Of a DNA stretch of 64,000 nucleotides, positions 8,206-16,770 are shown piece after piece (positions within the stretch are counted from its first letter, which is position 1; the number at the start of each line of letters is the position of its first letter). Source of the stretch: an uncultured Lachnospiraceae bacterium (GTDB lineage Bacteria > Bacillota > Clostridia > Lachnospirales > Lachnospiraceae); NCBI GenBank assembly GCA_947629385.1, contig CANRDO010000009.1, positions 1 to 64,000 of the forward strand, in the 5' to 3' direction. The notes beneath the pieces were generated by a model, which saw only the letters and a list, made by a program, of their open reading frames with translations, was not told the origin of the DNA and searched no databases. A program made the position numbers and the translations under genes.

Positions 8206-8433
8206 TCAGATCTCCGTAAACGAATATCGCTCCTTGATCCCGGAGGCGGTGATGTCGTAGACGATCGTCCCGTCCGGCTGTACGGTCTTGTCGAATGTGA
8301 CTTCCTTGCCCTTAAATTTCTCCTGCAGAAATGCGTCGATGTCCTCAATCTCAAGCTCCTCAATGAATACGTCGCGCATCTGGTTGTTCGCACATTTATT
8401 GAAAATCTCCCATACGGTCTCGTAACACTTCAT
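8206..8433 (-). CDS. Small acidic protein of unknown function, upstream of moxR
   Basis: This 75-residue protein (start MKCYETVWEIFNKCANN) is not assigned to a family. It is acidic in the middle (FIEELEIEDIDAF) and ends in a beta-rich segment (GTIVYDITASGIKERYSF). GAGGAG lies 11 bases before the ATG at 8433. An upstream in-frame ATG (8484) has poorer support. It precedes the MoxR/VWA genes on the same strand with a 127-bp gap, so it may be a third member of that group, but this is inference from position only. Confidence 0.6.
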   Translation of the reverse strand: MKCYETVWEIFNKCANNQMRDVFIEELEIEDIDAFLQEKFKGKEVTFDKTVQPDGTIVYDITASGIKERYSFTEI

Positions 8434-8542
8434 ACGTTCCGGCACTCCTCTTTTTCCGCAAACCTCTGACACATTCCACAGCACTCTCCGTCATGTTTCA
8501 GACGTGCGGGTCTGCCATATTCTTTACCTGATTTGAAACATG

Positions 8543-9751
8543 TCATTTCAATACTTTCTTCGCGCGGATTTTCAGCAGCTCGTCCGTCAGCTTCACGGCG
8601 ACGTCCTCTTTGCTCATCAGTTCCAGCTCCTGCGCACCCTGCATGTCGATCAGCGTCACCACGTTTGTGTCAGTCCCGAAGCCCGCGCCCGCCACCTTTA
8701 CATTGTTCGCAGCGATCAGGTCGAGATTCTTGCGCTCCAGCTTCTCACGCGCGTGCTCAACCATATGCTCGGTCTCCATCGCAAAGCCACAGAGAATCTG
8801 CCGCTCACCCTTGTGTGCCCCGAGCCAAGCCAGAATGTCCTGCGTCCGCTCAAGCTCAATGTTCAGCTCGTCGTCAGACTTCTTCACCTTCTCATCCGCT
8901 ACAACCGCAGGTCGGTAATCCGCCACGGCCGCCGCCTTGATGATCATATCCTGCTGTTCCGCGCGGGAGGTCACCGCCTCAAACATCTCCTGAGCCGAAC
9001 CGATTGGAACCACGTTTACGCCGACCGGAGCGTCAAGACTCGTCCGCCCGCTCACCAGCGTCACCTCTGCCCCGCGCATCCGGCAGACATGCGCAATCGC
9101 GTAGCCCATCTTCCCGCTTGAATGGTTCGACAGAAAGCGCACCGGATCGATCGGCTCGATCGTCGGCCCCGCCGTCACGAGCACATGCAGTCCTTCCATA
9201 TCCTTCGCAAAGGCAATCTCATTCAATACATGCCCGACGATCAGGCTCTCCTCCGGAAATTTGCCCTTCCCGCTGTCGCCGCAGGCCAGATGCCCGACCG
9301 CAGGCTCGATGACCTTCCAGCCATATTTTTTCAGCAACTGCTCGTTGTCCTGCGTCACCGGATTTTCGTACATTCGCGTGTTCATCGCCGGAGCGATCAG
9401 CTTTGGGCAATCGCAGGCCAGCAACGTCGTCGTCAGCATATCGTCCGCCAGCCCGTGCGCCAGCTTCGCCATCACGTTAGCCGTCGCCGGAGCCACAAGC
9501 GCAAGATCCGCGCGTTTCGCCAGCTCCACATGCTCCACCTCAAACGGATGACTCCTGTCAAACGTGTCCGTCAGGCACTTGTTCCCAGTCAGCGTCTCAA
9601 ACGTCACCGGCCCGACGAACTGTGTTGCGTTCTGCGTCATGATCACATGCACGTCCGCATGCTGCTTTTTCAAAAGACTTGCCAGATTCGCCGCCTTGTA
9701 CGCGGCAATACCCCCGGTCACGCCGAGGATTACTGTTTTTCCCTGTAACAT
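8543..9751 (-). CDS. coaBC: Bifunctional phosphopantothenoylcysteine decarboxylase / phosphopantothenate-cysteine ligase
   Basis: CoaBC performs two steps of coenzyme A synthesis: joining cysteine to 4'-phosphopantothenate and decarboxylating the product. The 402-residue length is typical. The N-terminal flavoprotein half (CoaC) begins GVTGGIAAYKAANL and contains the PAMNTRMY motif around residue 140, with the active-site His in the HPFEVEHVELA region. The C-terminal half (CoaB) has VTAGPTIEPIDPVRFLSNHSSGKMG and AAVADYRP. coaX, the pantothenate kinase, is 3 kb away on the opposite strand. Confidence 0.97.
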   Translation of the reverse strand: MLQGKTVILGVTGGIAAYKAANLASLLKKQHADVHVIMTQNATQFVGPVTFETLTGNKCLTDTFDRSHPFEVEHVELAKRADLALVAPATANVMAKLAHGLADDMLTTTLLACDCPKLIAPAMNTRMYENPVTQDNEQLLKKYGWKVIEPAVGHLACGDSGKGKFPEESLIVGHVLNEIAFAKDMEGLHVLVTAGPTIEPIDPVRFLSNHSSGKMGYAIAHVCRMRGAEVTLVSGRTSLDAPVGVNVVPIGSAQEMFEAVTSRAEQQDMIIKAAAVADYRPAVVADEKVKKSDDELNIELERTQDILAWLGAHKGERQILCGFAMETEHMVEHAREKLERKNLDLIAANNVKVAGAGFGTDTNVVTLIDMQGAQELELMSKEDVAVKLTDELLKIRAKKVLK

Positions 9752-9781
9752 TCTGCTCCCTCTGCTTTCTGTAACTTTTTC

Positions 9782-10660
9782 TCACACAGCCCTCCACAGC
9801 AGCTGCCCGTCCTCAAACAGCGCCTCCAGCCGTCCGCTGTCCTTCAGCCACGCCAGATAAGAGCGCACCGTGCTTCCGACCAGCGCGTACTGCTCAAAGT
9901 TCATCACAAGTCCGTAATCCAGGAACAGCCGCCGCAGCACTGCCTCGAATCCGGCCGGCTCCCGGCAGAAACCCACGATCCTGTCCGCAATCTCATTTAC
10001 CTTGTCGATGTTGTACTGCGCAAGCGGCGCGATGTCTTCCGCAGGCTCCGCATGCGCCGGGACGAACAGGGCCGCATGCATCTCCTTCACCTGTTCCAGC
10101 GTCTCCAGATACGCCGCCACATCATACACAAAACTGATCTGATATTTCTCAAGCGTCGCCCGGCTCGACAGACAATCCGCCAGATACACGACATCGTCCC
10201 TCGTGCGGAAGCCGACCATATCAAAGAAATGCCCCGGCAGCGCGATCATCTCCAATCCATCCGGAAGCCGTTCCTGCACAAGCGGTTCCGCCTGACTCTC
10301 CTGCGCGAGCAGGAATTTGTGCCGCAGCTCCTTCGGCGGGAAGCCCCCGTAGAGGAACGCGGGCTCGAGGATCGTGTGATTCGTGAAATCGCAGTCGATC
10401 CCCGGCGCGTAAATCCTGCAGTTCGTCTGCCCCTGCAGATATTTGTTTCCGCCGATGTGATCCGCATTTGAGTGAGTATTGAGAATAGCAGTCAGCCGCC
10501 AGTCGTTCTTATCCAGGATCTGCCGGACCTTACGCCCTGCCTCCTTGTCGCTCCCACTGTCGATCAGGCATACCTCCTTCTCGCTGATGCGAAACAGCCC
10601 GATCTTCGCCGGGCTTTGGATGTAGAAGCTGTCCTGCCCCACCTGCTCCAATTCATACAT
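9782..10660 (-). CDS. MBL-fold metallo-hydrolase with altered metal motif
   Basis: The 292-residue protein has the metallo-beta-lactamase fold: an N-terminal beta region (CLIDSGSDKEAG), the metal-binding loop, then LPGHFFDMVGF and YLADCLSS, matching the family's later His and Asp ligands. The metal loop reads THSNADHIGG, so the second His of the usual HxHxDH is Asn (N65; H63, D67 and H68 are kept). This should change one zinc site. Substrate is unknown. It lies 30 bp upstream of coaBC on the same strand. Confidence 0.85.
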   Translation of the reverse strand: MYELEQVGQDSFYIQSPAKIGLFRISEKEVCLIDSGSDKEAGRKVRQILDKNDWRLTAILNTHSNADHIGGNKYLQGQTNCRIYAPGIDCDFTNHTILEPAFLYGGFPPKELRHKFLLAQESQAEPLVQERLPDGLEMIALPGHFFDMVGFRTRDDVVYLADCLSSRATLEKYQISFVYDVAAYLETLEQVKEMHAALFVPAHAEPAEDIAPLAQYNIDKVNEIADRIVGFCREPAGFEAVLRRLFLDYGLVMNFEQYALVGSTVRSYLAWLKDSGRLEALFEDGQLLWRAV

Positions 10661-10750
10661 AAAACTTCACCTGTCCCTCTCTCTGGTCTTCTGTCCATAC
10701 AAGTTTTGCCGGTCACACAAACCCTATGCGCTTTCAAATGTTTTGTCTGC

Positions 10751-11731
10751 TTACTCGCCGAACTGTTCGAGCAGCCTCTGCTTCACCTCATCCGGCGCGA
10801 AGGAAACCTCCACCGCGTTTTTCATCATGCGCGCTATATCCTCGTCCGTCATCCCGCAATGCTCCCGAACCGTCTGGATCTCCTGTTCAAGCGAGGTTCC
10901 GCTGATCGTGCGGTTGTCCGTGTTGATCGTCACGAGCAGACCGTTGTCGAGAAACTCCCGCATCGGGTACACGCTGAAATCCGCCACCGCCCTGGTCTGC
11001 AGGTTGCTCGTCGGACACATCTCAATCCCAATCCTCCGGCCTCGGCACAGATTCATCACATCCGCACGGCCGCTCATCGCCACCCCGTGTCCGATGCGTC
11101 TCGCCCCGCACTCTATGGCTTCCACGATATTCTCCGCGTTTCCGCACTCGCCGGCGTGCAATGTGAACGGCATGTCCATTCGCTTTACTTCCTGAAAAAG
11201 CTCCCGAAACTGCCGCATCGGGTACGACGCCTCATCGCCCGCCAGATCCGCCGCGCAGACGCCTTCTCCCAGAAATTCCCGCGCCGTGCGCAGCATATCA
11301 AGATTCTGCTCCTCGCTGTGATTACGCATCGCACAGACGATCACGCCGCAGGTGATGCCAAATTCTTCTTCCCCGCACCGGATCCCCTCCAGCACTGACT
11401 CGATCACCGTCCGCACATCGAGGCCTTCCATGCAGCTCGACACCGGCGCGAAACGAACCTCCACATAATCCAGGCCATCCTCCTTCACGCTTTTCATGAA
11501 GTCATATCCGGCATATTTCAGATACTCCGCCGACTGGATGCACTCAAACGGCAGCGCGAATTTCGCCAGATACTCGGCAAGGTTCCGACAATCCGGCTCT
11601 ACCTGCAGTTCTTCCATACTCACCTTGCGCCCCAGCACATCCTCGACAAAGCTGTGGGACAGCGAGCCGTCCAGATGACAGTGCAGATCCAGCCTCGGCA
11701 TACGAATTCTGCTCACTGAAACATTTTCCAT
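10751..11731 (-). CDS. add: Adenosine deaminase
   Basis: Adenosine deaminase converts adenosine to inosine in purine salvage. The 326-residue protein has the zinc-binding DLHCHLDGS near the N terminus, the HAGE motif with the catalytic Glu, the RIGHGV block, and a C-terminal NTDN motif in place of the more common NTDD. ATG at 11731 is preferred because AGAGGTG lies about 6 bases upstream; a GTG three codons earlier abuts that site. The MBL hydrolase follows with a 90-bp gap. A promoter at 11865-11893 drives it, divergent from the S-component gene. Confidence 0.94.
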   Translation of the reverse strand: MENVSVSRIRMPRLDLHCHLDGSLSHSFVEDVLGRKVSMEELQVEPDCRNLAEYLAKFALPFECIQSAEYLKYAGYDFMKSVKEDGLDYVEVRFAPVSSCMEGLDVRTVIESVLEGIRCGEEEFGITCGVIVCAMRNHSEEQNLDMLRTAREFLGEGVCAADLAGDEASYPMRQFRELFQEVKRMDMPFTLHAGECGNAENIVEAIECGARRIGHGVAMSGRADVMNLCRGRRIGIEMCPTSNLQTRAVADFSVYPMREFLDNGLLVTINTDNRTISGTSLEQEIQTVREHCGMTDEDIARMMKNAVEVSFAPDEVKQRLLEQFGE

Positions 11732-11864
11732 GCTGCTCACCTCTCACGATTTCCGTCCGGGATCGCCCGGAACCTTTCGTCTGTTTTTTACCTGTCTTTC
11801 TACTCGTCTTTACTGCTTGTCTTTATTGTTTATCTCTTTGCATGATCTTCATATCCGCTACCTG

Positions 11865-11893
11865 ATTGTACCATATTATACCCTTTATCTCAA
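11865..11893 (-). promoter_or_regulatory. Promoter of add
   Basis: Minus strand: -35 TTGAGA (11888-11893), 17-bp spacer, -10 TACAAT (11865-11870). A second TATAAT lies within the spacer. The leader of about 125 bases contains three near-repeats of the 5-base block AAAGA at about 13-base spacing. Confidence 0.5.
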
Positions 11894-11931
11894 TAAATCT
11901 TTTGTTGACGATGGAAGAAAGAATTTTTTCA

Positions 11932-11960
11932 TTGTGCAAACAGAAAAAGTATGTTATAGT
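11932..11960 (+). promoter_or_regulatory. Promoter of the ECF S-component and coaX genes
   Basis: Plus strand: -35 TTGTGC (11932-11937), 17-bp spacer, -10 TATAGT (11955-11960). It would give a leader of about 165 bases before the first gene. Confidence 0.5.
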
Positions 11961-11966
11961 GCTCCT

Positions 11967-12121
11967 GTAATTGTATTGTATCCCATATTGGGGACAGGCA
12001 GATTCACCGTACATAAGGGCATTTACCAGCGTCCGCGGCACTGCACCTTTTCAGGGCAATAACCGCCTGCGCCGCCCACATCCGGTCTTCTGCGCATTGT
12101 CACCCGGGGAATAATAACAAG
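11967..12121 (+). other. Long untranslated leader before the ECF S-component gene
   Basis: About 155 bases between the predicted transcription start and the ribosome-binding site (AAGGAGG, 12119-12125) have no gene. The stretch is GC-rich and contains short pairable blocks such as CCC/GGGG near 11985 and CGCC/GGCG combinations near 12065. I recognise no known riboswitch class and no T-run terminator. Confidence 0.35.
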
Positions 12122-12133
12122 GAGGAACTTCAT

Positions 12134-12763
12134 ATGAAAACAAAATTTACTGTCTCGCAACTCGTCATTCTGGGTCTCATGACCGCCATTCTGCTTCTCA
12201 TGGCATACACCCCGCTCGGCTATCTGAATATCGGACCGCTCGCCATCACGTTCAACGTGATTCCGGTGGCGATCTCCGCGATCACTCTCGGCCCGGTCGG
12301 GGGCGCAATCGCCGGAGGCGTGTTTGGGCTCACCAGCTTCCTGCAGTGTATCGGCGTAGGCGGCACAAGCGCGATGGGCGCCATCCTGTTCAACATCAAT
12401 CCGGTGCTCGCATTTATCCAGCGCTTTGTCCCGCGCGTGCTTGACGGTTTTCTGCTCGGTTATATTTTCCGGGGTGTGAGAAAGCTTACGAATGTATCCG
12501 TCGCCTGTCTGGCGACCGGCTTCTGCTCGGCCTTTCTGAACACACTGTTCTTCATGAGCGCACTCATCCTGCTCTTCGGCAATACGGAATACATGCAGGA
12601 GCTGATCGGCGGAAAGAACGTAATCCTGTTTGTTTGCGGCTTCGTCGGCATCAACGCAGTCTTTGAGATGATCTCGTCGACGATCATTACAGGCGCGGTC
12701 GGACTGGCTCTGTACAAGGCGCGCTTCGTGCCCGGAGTGACGGCCAAAAATGCGGTTGTCTAA
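12134..12763 (+). CDS. ECF transporter S component, probably pantothenate-specific
   Basis: The 209-residue protein is an energy-coupling-factor substrate-binding subunit with about six hydrophobic helices. It has the typical N-terminal VSQLVILGLMTAILLLMAY segment and a PLAITFNVIPVAISAI helix. S components bind a vitamin and share a common ATPase/T module encoded elsewhere. Its gene is followed by coaX in the same direction (97 bp), and coaBC is nearby, so pantothenate (PanT-like) is the most likely substrate; this is inferred from context. AAGGAGGAA is well placed before the ATG. Confidence 0.82.
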   Translation: MKTKFTVSQLVILGLMTAILLLMAYTPLGYLNIGPLAITFNVIPVAISAITLGPVGGAIAGGVFGLTSFLQCIGVGGTSAMGAILFNINPVLAFIQRFVPRVLDGFLLGYIFRGVRKLTNVSVACLATGFCSAFLNTLFFMSALILLFGNTEYMQELIGGKNVILFVCGFVGINAVFEMISSTIITGAVGLALYKARFVPGVTAKNAVV

Positions 12764-12859
12764 ATCACAGCCGGCGTTTGTTCTATTCAATTCATAAATC
12801 GTTATTACGACAGCACTTTACTTTCGGATCAGAAAAAATAGCAATAAGGGGGTTCTGTC

Positions 12860-13630
12860 ATGATTCTGGCTGTTGACATCGGAAATTCAAATATTGTGCT
12901 TGGCTGCTTCGAGGGGGAGCAGATTCATTTCATCGAACGGCTTTCGACGAACCAGGATTCGACGTCGCTCGAGTACACGGTTCTGATCAAGAACATCCTC
13001 GAGCTTAACCATCTGAATCATCTCTCGTTTCAGGGCGGCATCATCTCGTCGGTGGTGCCCTCGGTAACACAGACGATCAAGGATGCGATGATCCGGCTGA
13101 CGCAGGCACCCGTCATGGTCGTAGGCCCTGGCATCCGCACCGGCCTGAAAATCATGCTGGACAATCCGGCTCAGCTCGGCAGTGATCGGGTGGCCGACGC
13201 AATCGCCGCAATCCACGAGTACCCTTGCCCCCTTATCATCGTCGATATGGGAACGGCTACGACAATTTCCGTCATTGACCGGGAGAAAAATTTTCTCGGC
13301 GGCATGATCATCCCCGGGCTCAAGGTCTCTCTGGAATCACTTACAATGCGGACCTCACAGCTTCCAAAGATCAGCCTGGATCCGCCGAAAAAGGTCATCG
13401 GTTCCAACACAGTCGACTGCATGCGCAGCGGCGTTATCTACGGCACCGCGGCCAGTATCGACGGTTCCATCGCGCGCATTGAGGAAGAGCTGGGCGAGAA
13501 ATGCACCGTCATCTCCACGGGCGGCATGGCCAAGACGATCATTCCCTTTTGCAAACGTGAGATCATCATCGATGATCTGCTGCTGCTGAAGGGGCTTATG
13601 CTGATCTACAACAAAAATCAGAAAGGCTGA
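12860..13630 (+). CDS. coaX: Type III pantothenate kinase
   Basis: CoaX phosphorylates pantothenate, the first step of CoA synthesis; type III enzymes need a monovalent cation and resist CoA feedback. The 256-residue length is normal. Visible motifs are the N-terminal phosphate loop DIGNSNIVLG, the GSDRVADAIAA block, the DMGTATTISVID phosphate-2 motif and the C-terminal STGGMAK. AGGGGG lies upstream of the ATG. It follows the S-component gene and precedes tRNA-Trp. Confidence 0.97.
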   Translation: MILAVDIGNSNIVLGCFEGEQIHFIERLSTNQDSTSLEYTVLIKNILELNHLNHLSFQGGIISSVVPSVTQTIKDAMIRLTQAPVMVVGPGIRTGLKIMLDNPAQLGSDRVADAIAAIHEYPCPLIIVDMGTATTISVIDREKNFLGGMIIPGLKVSLESLTMRTSQLPKISLDPPKKVIGSNTVDCMRSGVIYGTAASIDGSIARIEEELGEKCTVISTGGMAKTIIPFCKREIIIDDLLLLKGLMLIYNKNQKG

Positions 13631-13684
13631 ATCCGGGCGCTTACCAAAGCCCTGGACATTCGCGGAATCTGACTAAAAATTCAT

Positions 13685-13713
13685 TTGACAACCCGCCTGT
13701 TGTATGCTATAAA
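13685..13713 (+). promoter_or_regulatory. Consensus promoter of tRNA-Trp
   Basis: TTGACA (13685-13690), exactly 17 bp, TATAAA (13708-13713). The tRNA begins 20 bp after the -10 hexamer, so the gene is transcribed by itself. Confidence 0.85.
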
Positions 13714-13733
13714 TATTTGGTGAGTTGTCACAT

Positions 13734-13804
13734 AGGGGTTTGGTCAAGTGGTATGACAGGAGTCTCCAAAACTCTTAGTGGGAGTTCGATTCTCTCAACC
13801 CCTG
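13734..13804 (+). tRNA. tRNA-Trp (CCA)
   Basis: A 71-base cloverleaf: acceptor arms AGGGGTT (13734-13740) and AACCCCT (13797-13803), discriminator G, an anticodon arm with loop CTCCAAA giving anticodon CCA, and a T loop TTCGATT. The 3' CCA is not encoded. A consensus promoter precedes it and a terminator follows. Confidence 0.95.
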
Positions 13805-13815
13805 TTCATGAAAAG

Positions 13816-13852
13816 AGCCAGAGATACTTGAAATCAGGTGTCTCTGGCTTTC
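13816..13852 (+). terminator. Terminator after tRNA-Trp
   Basis: A 12-bp stem, AGCCAGAGATAC pairing with GTGTCTCTGGCT (one G-U pair), is followed by TTCT. The T-run is short. Confidence 0.7.
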
Positions 13853-13865
13853 TCTATGAATCTCT

Positions 13866-14891
13866 CTATTTTTCTTTTTGCTTCGGCCAACAAGAAGCCA
13901 GCTTCTGTAATGGCTTTTCAAACCATTCATTCCAGACAGCAGCCAGTCCCAGGCTGGCGGCAAAAATGGCACAGAACATTTTTTTCGGAGATGAGAAGCC
14001 TGCATATGGCAGCATAAAGAAATGAACCAAATAAATCACATAGCTCATTTTCCCAATATAGACGAGAAACGGCAGACGGAAAAATCTGGATAAGTACCCA
14101 TCCTTGTTCCAGGTAATCAACAGGAGCAATATACCGCTTCCAAAAGCACACCAAAGAGGTTTGGTCCAGCCTACATAGTATTGAGACAAATTCGGATTAA
14201 ATTTTGCAAGAAAATAAGCGGAGCTGAAAACGGAGGCAGCCAGAAGTATTATGCCGACGATATCCGCCGTAATCTTTCCGACAATATTCTTTATAGAAGA
14301 AAAGCTCATCGATTTCTGGACATAGCCAAAAGCCATTCCCATCAGGAAAATTCCAAGCCGAAAATATTGCTTTTTCCCATTCCCCATCAGATAAAATACA
14401 TTTGCCTTCAAATATTTCTGTGCATAGTGTGCGCCGACAAAAAGCAAAGCCGCGATCAGGAGATTCGGAAATTTTCCTTTCTTCTTCAGCAAAGCAAGGA
14501 TTAACATAAAAAGTGGCGCAAGAACATAAAACAGAACCTCCTGCTGCAAAAACCACAGATGGCCGGAGCAGTTTATAAATAACAGATGATCTACCAGACT
14601 TTCCGTTGAATCTGTAAGCCAGTGCGCTGCTATATATACAACGTAATATACTGGAATCAGGCGGAGAATCCGCCTCCAATAAAAGGACAATATCCCGGAC
14701 AGAGAGCAGAATCGTTCCTCGCCATCTTTCATCCACGGAAGCACAAGCAGGTAGCCGCTCAAAACAAAAAAGAATGCTACTGCAAGACCACCTTGACCTG
14801 TCATTTTGAAAGCGTTGGTGTGGCTTGCTACTACAAGACATACTGCAAAAGCACGCAAACCATCTAACTGCTCATATCGCTCTGTTTTCAT
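13866..14891 (-). CDS. Acyltransferase family 3 membrane protein
   Basis: The 341-residue protein belongs to the acyltransferase-3 family, integral membrane enzymes that O-acylate sugars of the cell surface. It begins ERYEQLDGLRAFAVCLVVASH, containing the family's opening with the catalytic-type His, and shows about ten hydrophobic segments, ending near FEKPLQKLAS. AAGGAGG lies 6 bases before the ATG at 14891, which rules out a start further upstream. The gene is clearly more AT-rich than its neighbours, sits beside a tRNA gene and has its own promoter, so acquisition by transfer is plausible. Its acceptor is unknown. Confidence 0.87.
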   Translation of the reverse strand: MKTERYEQLDGLRAFAVCLVVASHTNAFKMTGQGGLAVAFFFVLSGYLLVLPWMKDGEERFCSLSGILSFYWRRILRLIPVYYVVYIAAHWLTDSTESLVDHLLFINCSGHLWFLQQEVLFYVLAPLFMLILALLKKKGKFPNLLIAALLFVGAHYAQKYLKANVFYLMGNGKKQYFRLGIFLMGMAFGYVQKSMSFSSIKNIVGKITADIVGIILLAASVFSSAYFLAKFNPNLSQYYVGWTKPLWCAFGSGILLLLITWNKDGYLSRFFRLPFLVYIGKMSYVIYLVHFFMLPYAGFSSPKKMFCAIFAASLGLAAVWNEWFEKPLQKLASCWPKQKEK

Positions 14892-14944
14892 GATATCCTC
14901 CTTTTTGTAGGCAAATATATTTACAATAAAGCAAAACATAAGTT

Positions 14945-14973
14945 ATATTAAATCTTCTTGTTGCCCTTGTCAA
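14945..14973 (-). promoter_or_regulatory. Promoter of the acyltransferase gene
   Basis: Minus strand: TTGACA (14968-14973), 17 bp, TAATAT (14945-14950), about 54 bp before the start codon. Confidence 0.75.
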
Positions 14974-15061
14974 TATTTAGTGTCTTGCGTCCATCTTAAC
15001 TTCCACACTATACGCAATTACAAAATAACCATATGCAATATCGTGTATATACCAATGCAAT

Positions 15062-15106
15062 AAAAAATGAGGCTGTCACACTGAAATACTTTGTGTGATA
15101 TGCCCC
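15062..15106 (-). terminator. Terminator after the sensor kinase gene
   Basis: On the minus strand GGGGC and TCACAC pair with GTGTGA and GCCTC around an internal bulge, followed by ATTTTTTA. It lies 45 bp past the kinase stop codon. Confidence 0.7.
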
Positions 15107-15150
15107 ATTAGTTATAATATATCAATATTTTCCCTCAAAACACCTCATTC

Positions 15151-16770
15151 TCATCCCGGCACGCCCGGAAAGCGCACGGTTGCCTTGAACAGGTCGCCAT
15201 CCGTCACGATCTCCAGCGTACCGCCCATATTGTGCACGAAGCTGGAAGAGATCGCCAGCCCAAGGCCGTGTCCTTCGGTCGTCCGCGCCTTATCGCCGCG
15301 CACAAAGCGCTCCGTAATCTCCTCCGGCGAAAAATCCATCTCATAGGACGCGATGTTCTTCATCTGCATCTCGACCTGCCCGTCCACACGCGCCGTCTCG
15401 ATGTAAATGCGCGTTCCCTGCAGGGAATATTTGAGCGCGTTCTCCAGCAGGTTCTGCACGACGCGGTACACCTTATTGTTGTCCCCGGCGAAGAGCAGCG
15501 CCTCCTCCGTAAAGCTTGTGCGGATCTCCCTGCCGCTCGCGCGGATTACGTCCTCCATATCCCCCAGTGTCTGCTCCAGAAGCCTGCGCATGTCAAGGAT
15601 CTCGATCGTCATCTGGTCCGCCCCGCTCGTCGCCTTCGAGAGATCAAAGAGATCCTGGATCATATTTTTCAGCTGTTCCTGTTTTGTCGAGATGATCTCT
15701 ACATAATCCCGCGCCTCCGCGCCCAGATCCTCCTTTTTGAGCAGATCCGTGTAGCCGATCATCGAAGTCAGCGGCGTCTTCAGGTCGTGCGAGACGTTCG
15801 TGATCAGATCGATCTTCAGCCGCTCCGCCTGCACCTGTTTTTCCACGCTGTCATGCATCGCGCTGTCGATATTCTTCAGCTGAACCGACGGCTCGTGCAG
15901 GATGGCGTTTTCCGAGAGAGTGTATTTCTCCGGCAGCTCCTCCCCTTCCGACATGCAGCGGATCTGCTCCGCCAGCCGCCCTGCCTCCTGTGGCAGCTTT
16001 CCGAAGAATCCCACCTTAAGAAACAGGACGAAAAGAGCGATAACGCACAGTCCGGCCGCGGCCCCCGCCTCTCCGATATAATCCATCGCCCACATCGACG
16101 CAACACAGCCGTCCACTGTAAAGAAGACTGCAAGCCAAATGCTTCCCCTGCGGCGGTTCTGCAGGCGCTTTTCGAGCGTCGTCCGCTCCAGATACCGCCG
16201 CGACGCCGTCCGGATCAGCGAGGTCTCCGGTAGGATCCCCAGAGCCCGCTGACGCAGCAGGATCGCAGCGCTGCCGTAAAATATCACGAGCACCAAAAGA
16301 AGCGCTACCGCAAAGGATACAATGTCCCATAGTCCGAGCAGCGCGTCTTTAGACTGCGAGGATACGCTGATCCCCTCTACAAAAACATAATTTCCGAGCC
16401 CCAGATCAAAGCCAAACAGCACATCCGCCCAGATCAGCCCGGTCCACAGCATGACAAGCCCCAGGATCTCCGTCTTGATCCGGTCGACCCGAAGCGGCTT
16501 TCCGTACGCCTTGAGCGGATGCTTTTTCATAAATTCCGACAGACAGCGCGCAAAATAAACGCCCAGCAGAACCACCACCGGCAGCAGGACGACAAATCTG
16601 ATCTGGTACGGCTTTGCATAGGCCGTCCATCTCCACGAGGAATAATCGCGGAAATACCGGAAATAGATCACCGTCAGCGTCACAAGAACGGACTCCAGAA
16701 AGAAGAGTGTAATCAGCAGGATCGCCTGCCTTCTCTCCGGCTGCCGCTCAAAGTCAATCAAATTTTTCAA
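15151..16770 (-). CDS. Sensor histidine kinase with multi-helix membrane domain
   Basis: The kinase partner of the response regulator just upstream. The N-terminal part has about six hydrophobic segments. The C-terminal half has the H box NVSHDLKTPLTSMIGY (His 328 with the start used here), N box NLLENALKYS and G box GHGLGLAIS. The frame is open to 16830, but that extension overlaps conserved regulator codons. A TTG at 16770, overlapping the regulator by 17 bp, gives a start LKNLIDFE and is preferred; TTG at 16782 is also possible. The product is about 539 residues. The signal is unknown. The architecture resembles VanS-like kinases. Confidence 0.88.
   Translation of the reverse strand: MKNLIDFERQPERRQAILLITLFFLESVLVTLTVIYFRYFRDYSSWRWTAYAKPYQIRFVVLLPVVVLLGVYFARCLSEFMKKHPLKAYGKPLRVDRIKTEILGLVMLWTGLIWADVLFGFDLGLGNYVFVEGISVSSQSKDALLGLWDIVSFAVALLLVLVIFYGSAAILLRQRALGILPETSLIRTASRRYLERTTLEKRLQNRRRGSIWLAVFFTVDGCVASMWAMDYIGEAGAAAGLCVIALFVLFLKVGFFGKLPQEAGRLAEQIRCMSEGEELPEKYTLSENAILHEPSVQLKNIDSAMHDSVEKQVQAERLKIDLITNVSHDLKTPLTSMIGYTDLLKKEDLGAEARDYVEIISTKQEQLKNMIQDLFDLSKATSGADQMTIEILDMRRLLEQTLGDMEDVIRASGREIRTSFTEEALLFAGDNNKVYRVVQNLLENALKYSLQGTRIYIETARVDGQVEMQMKNIASYEMDFSPEEITERFVRGDKARTTEGHGLGLAISSSFVHNMGGTLEIVTDGDLFKATVRFPGVPG

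Noticed and set aside
8079-8393. N-terminal extension of the MoxR-like protein
   Set aside because: The added sequence is Arg/Ser/Thr-rich, overlaps the 75-residue gene, and lacks family similarity; the MDYIIQSLEE start agrees with the domain.
13804-13870. Attachment-site duplication of the tRNA-Trp 3' end
   Set aside because: No second copy of the tRNA end was found near the acyltransferase gene within the window.
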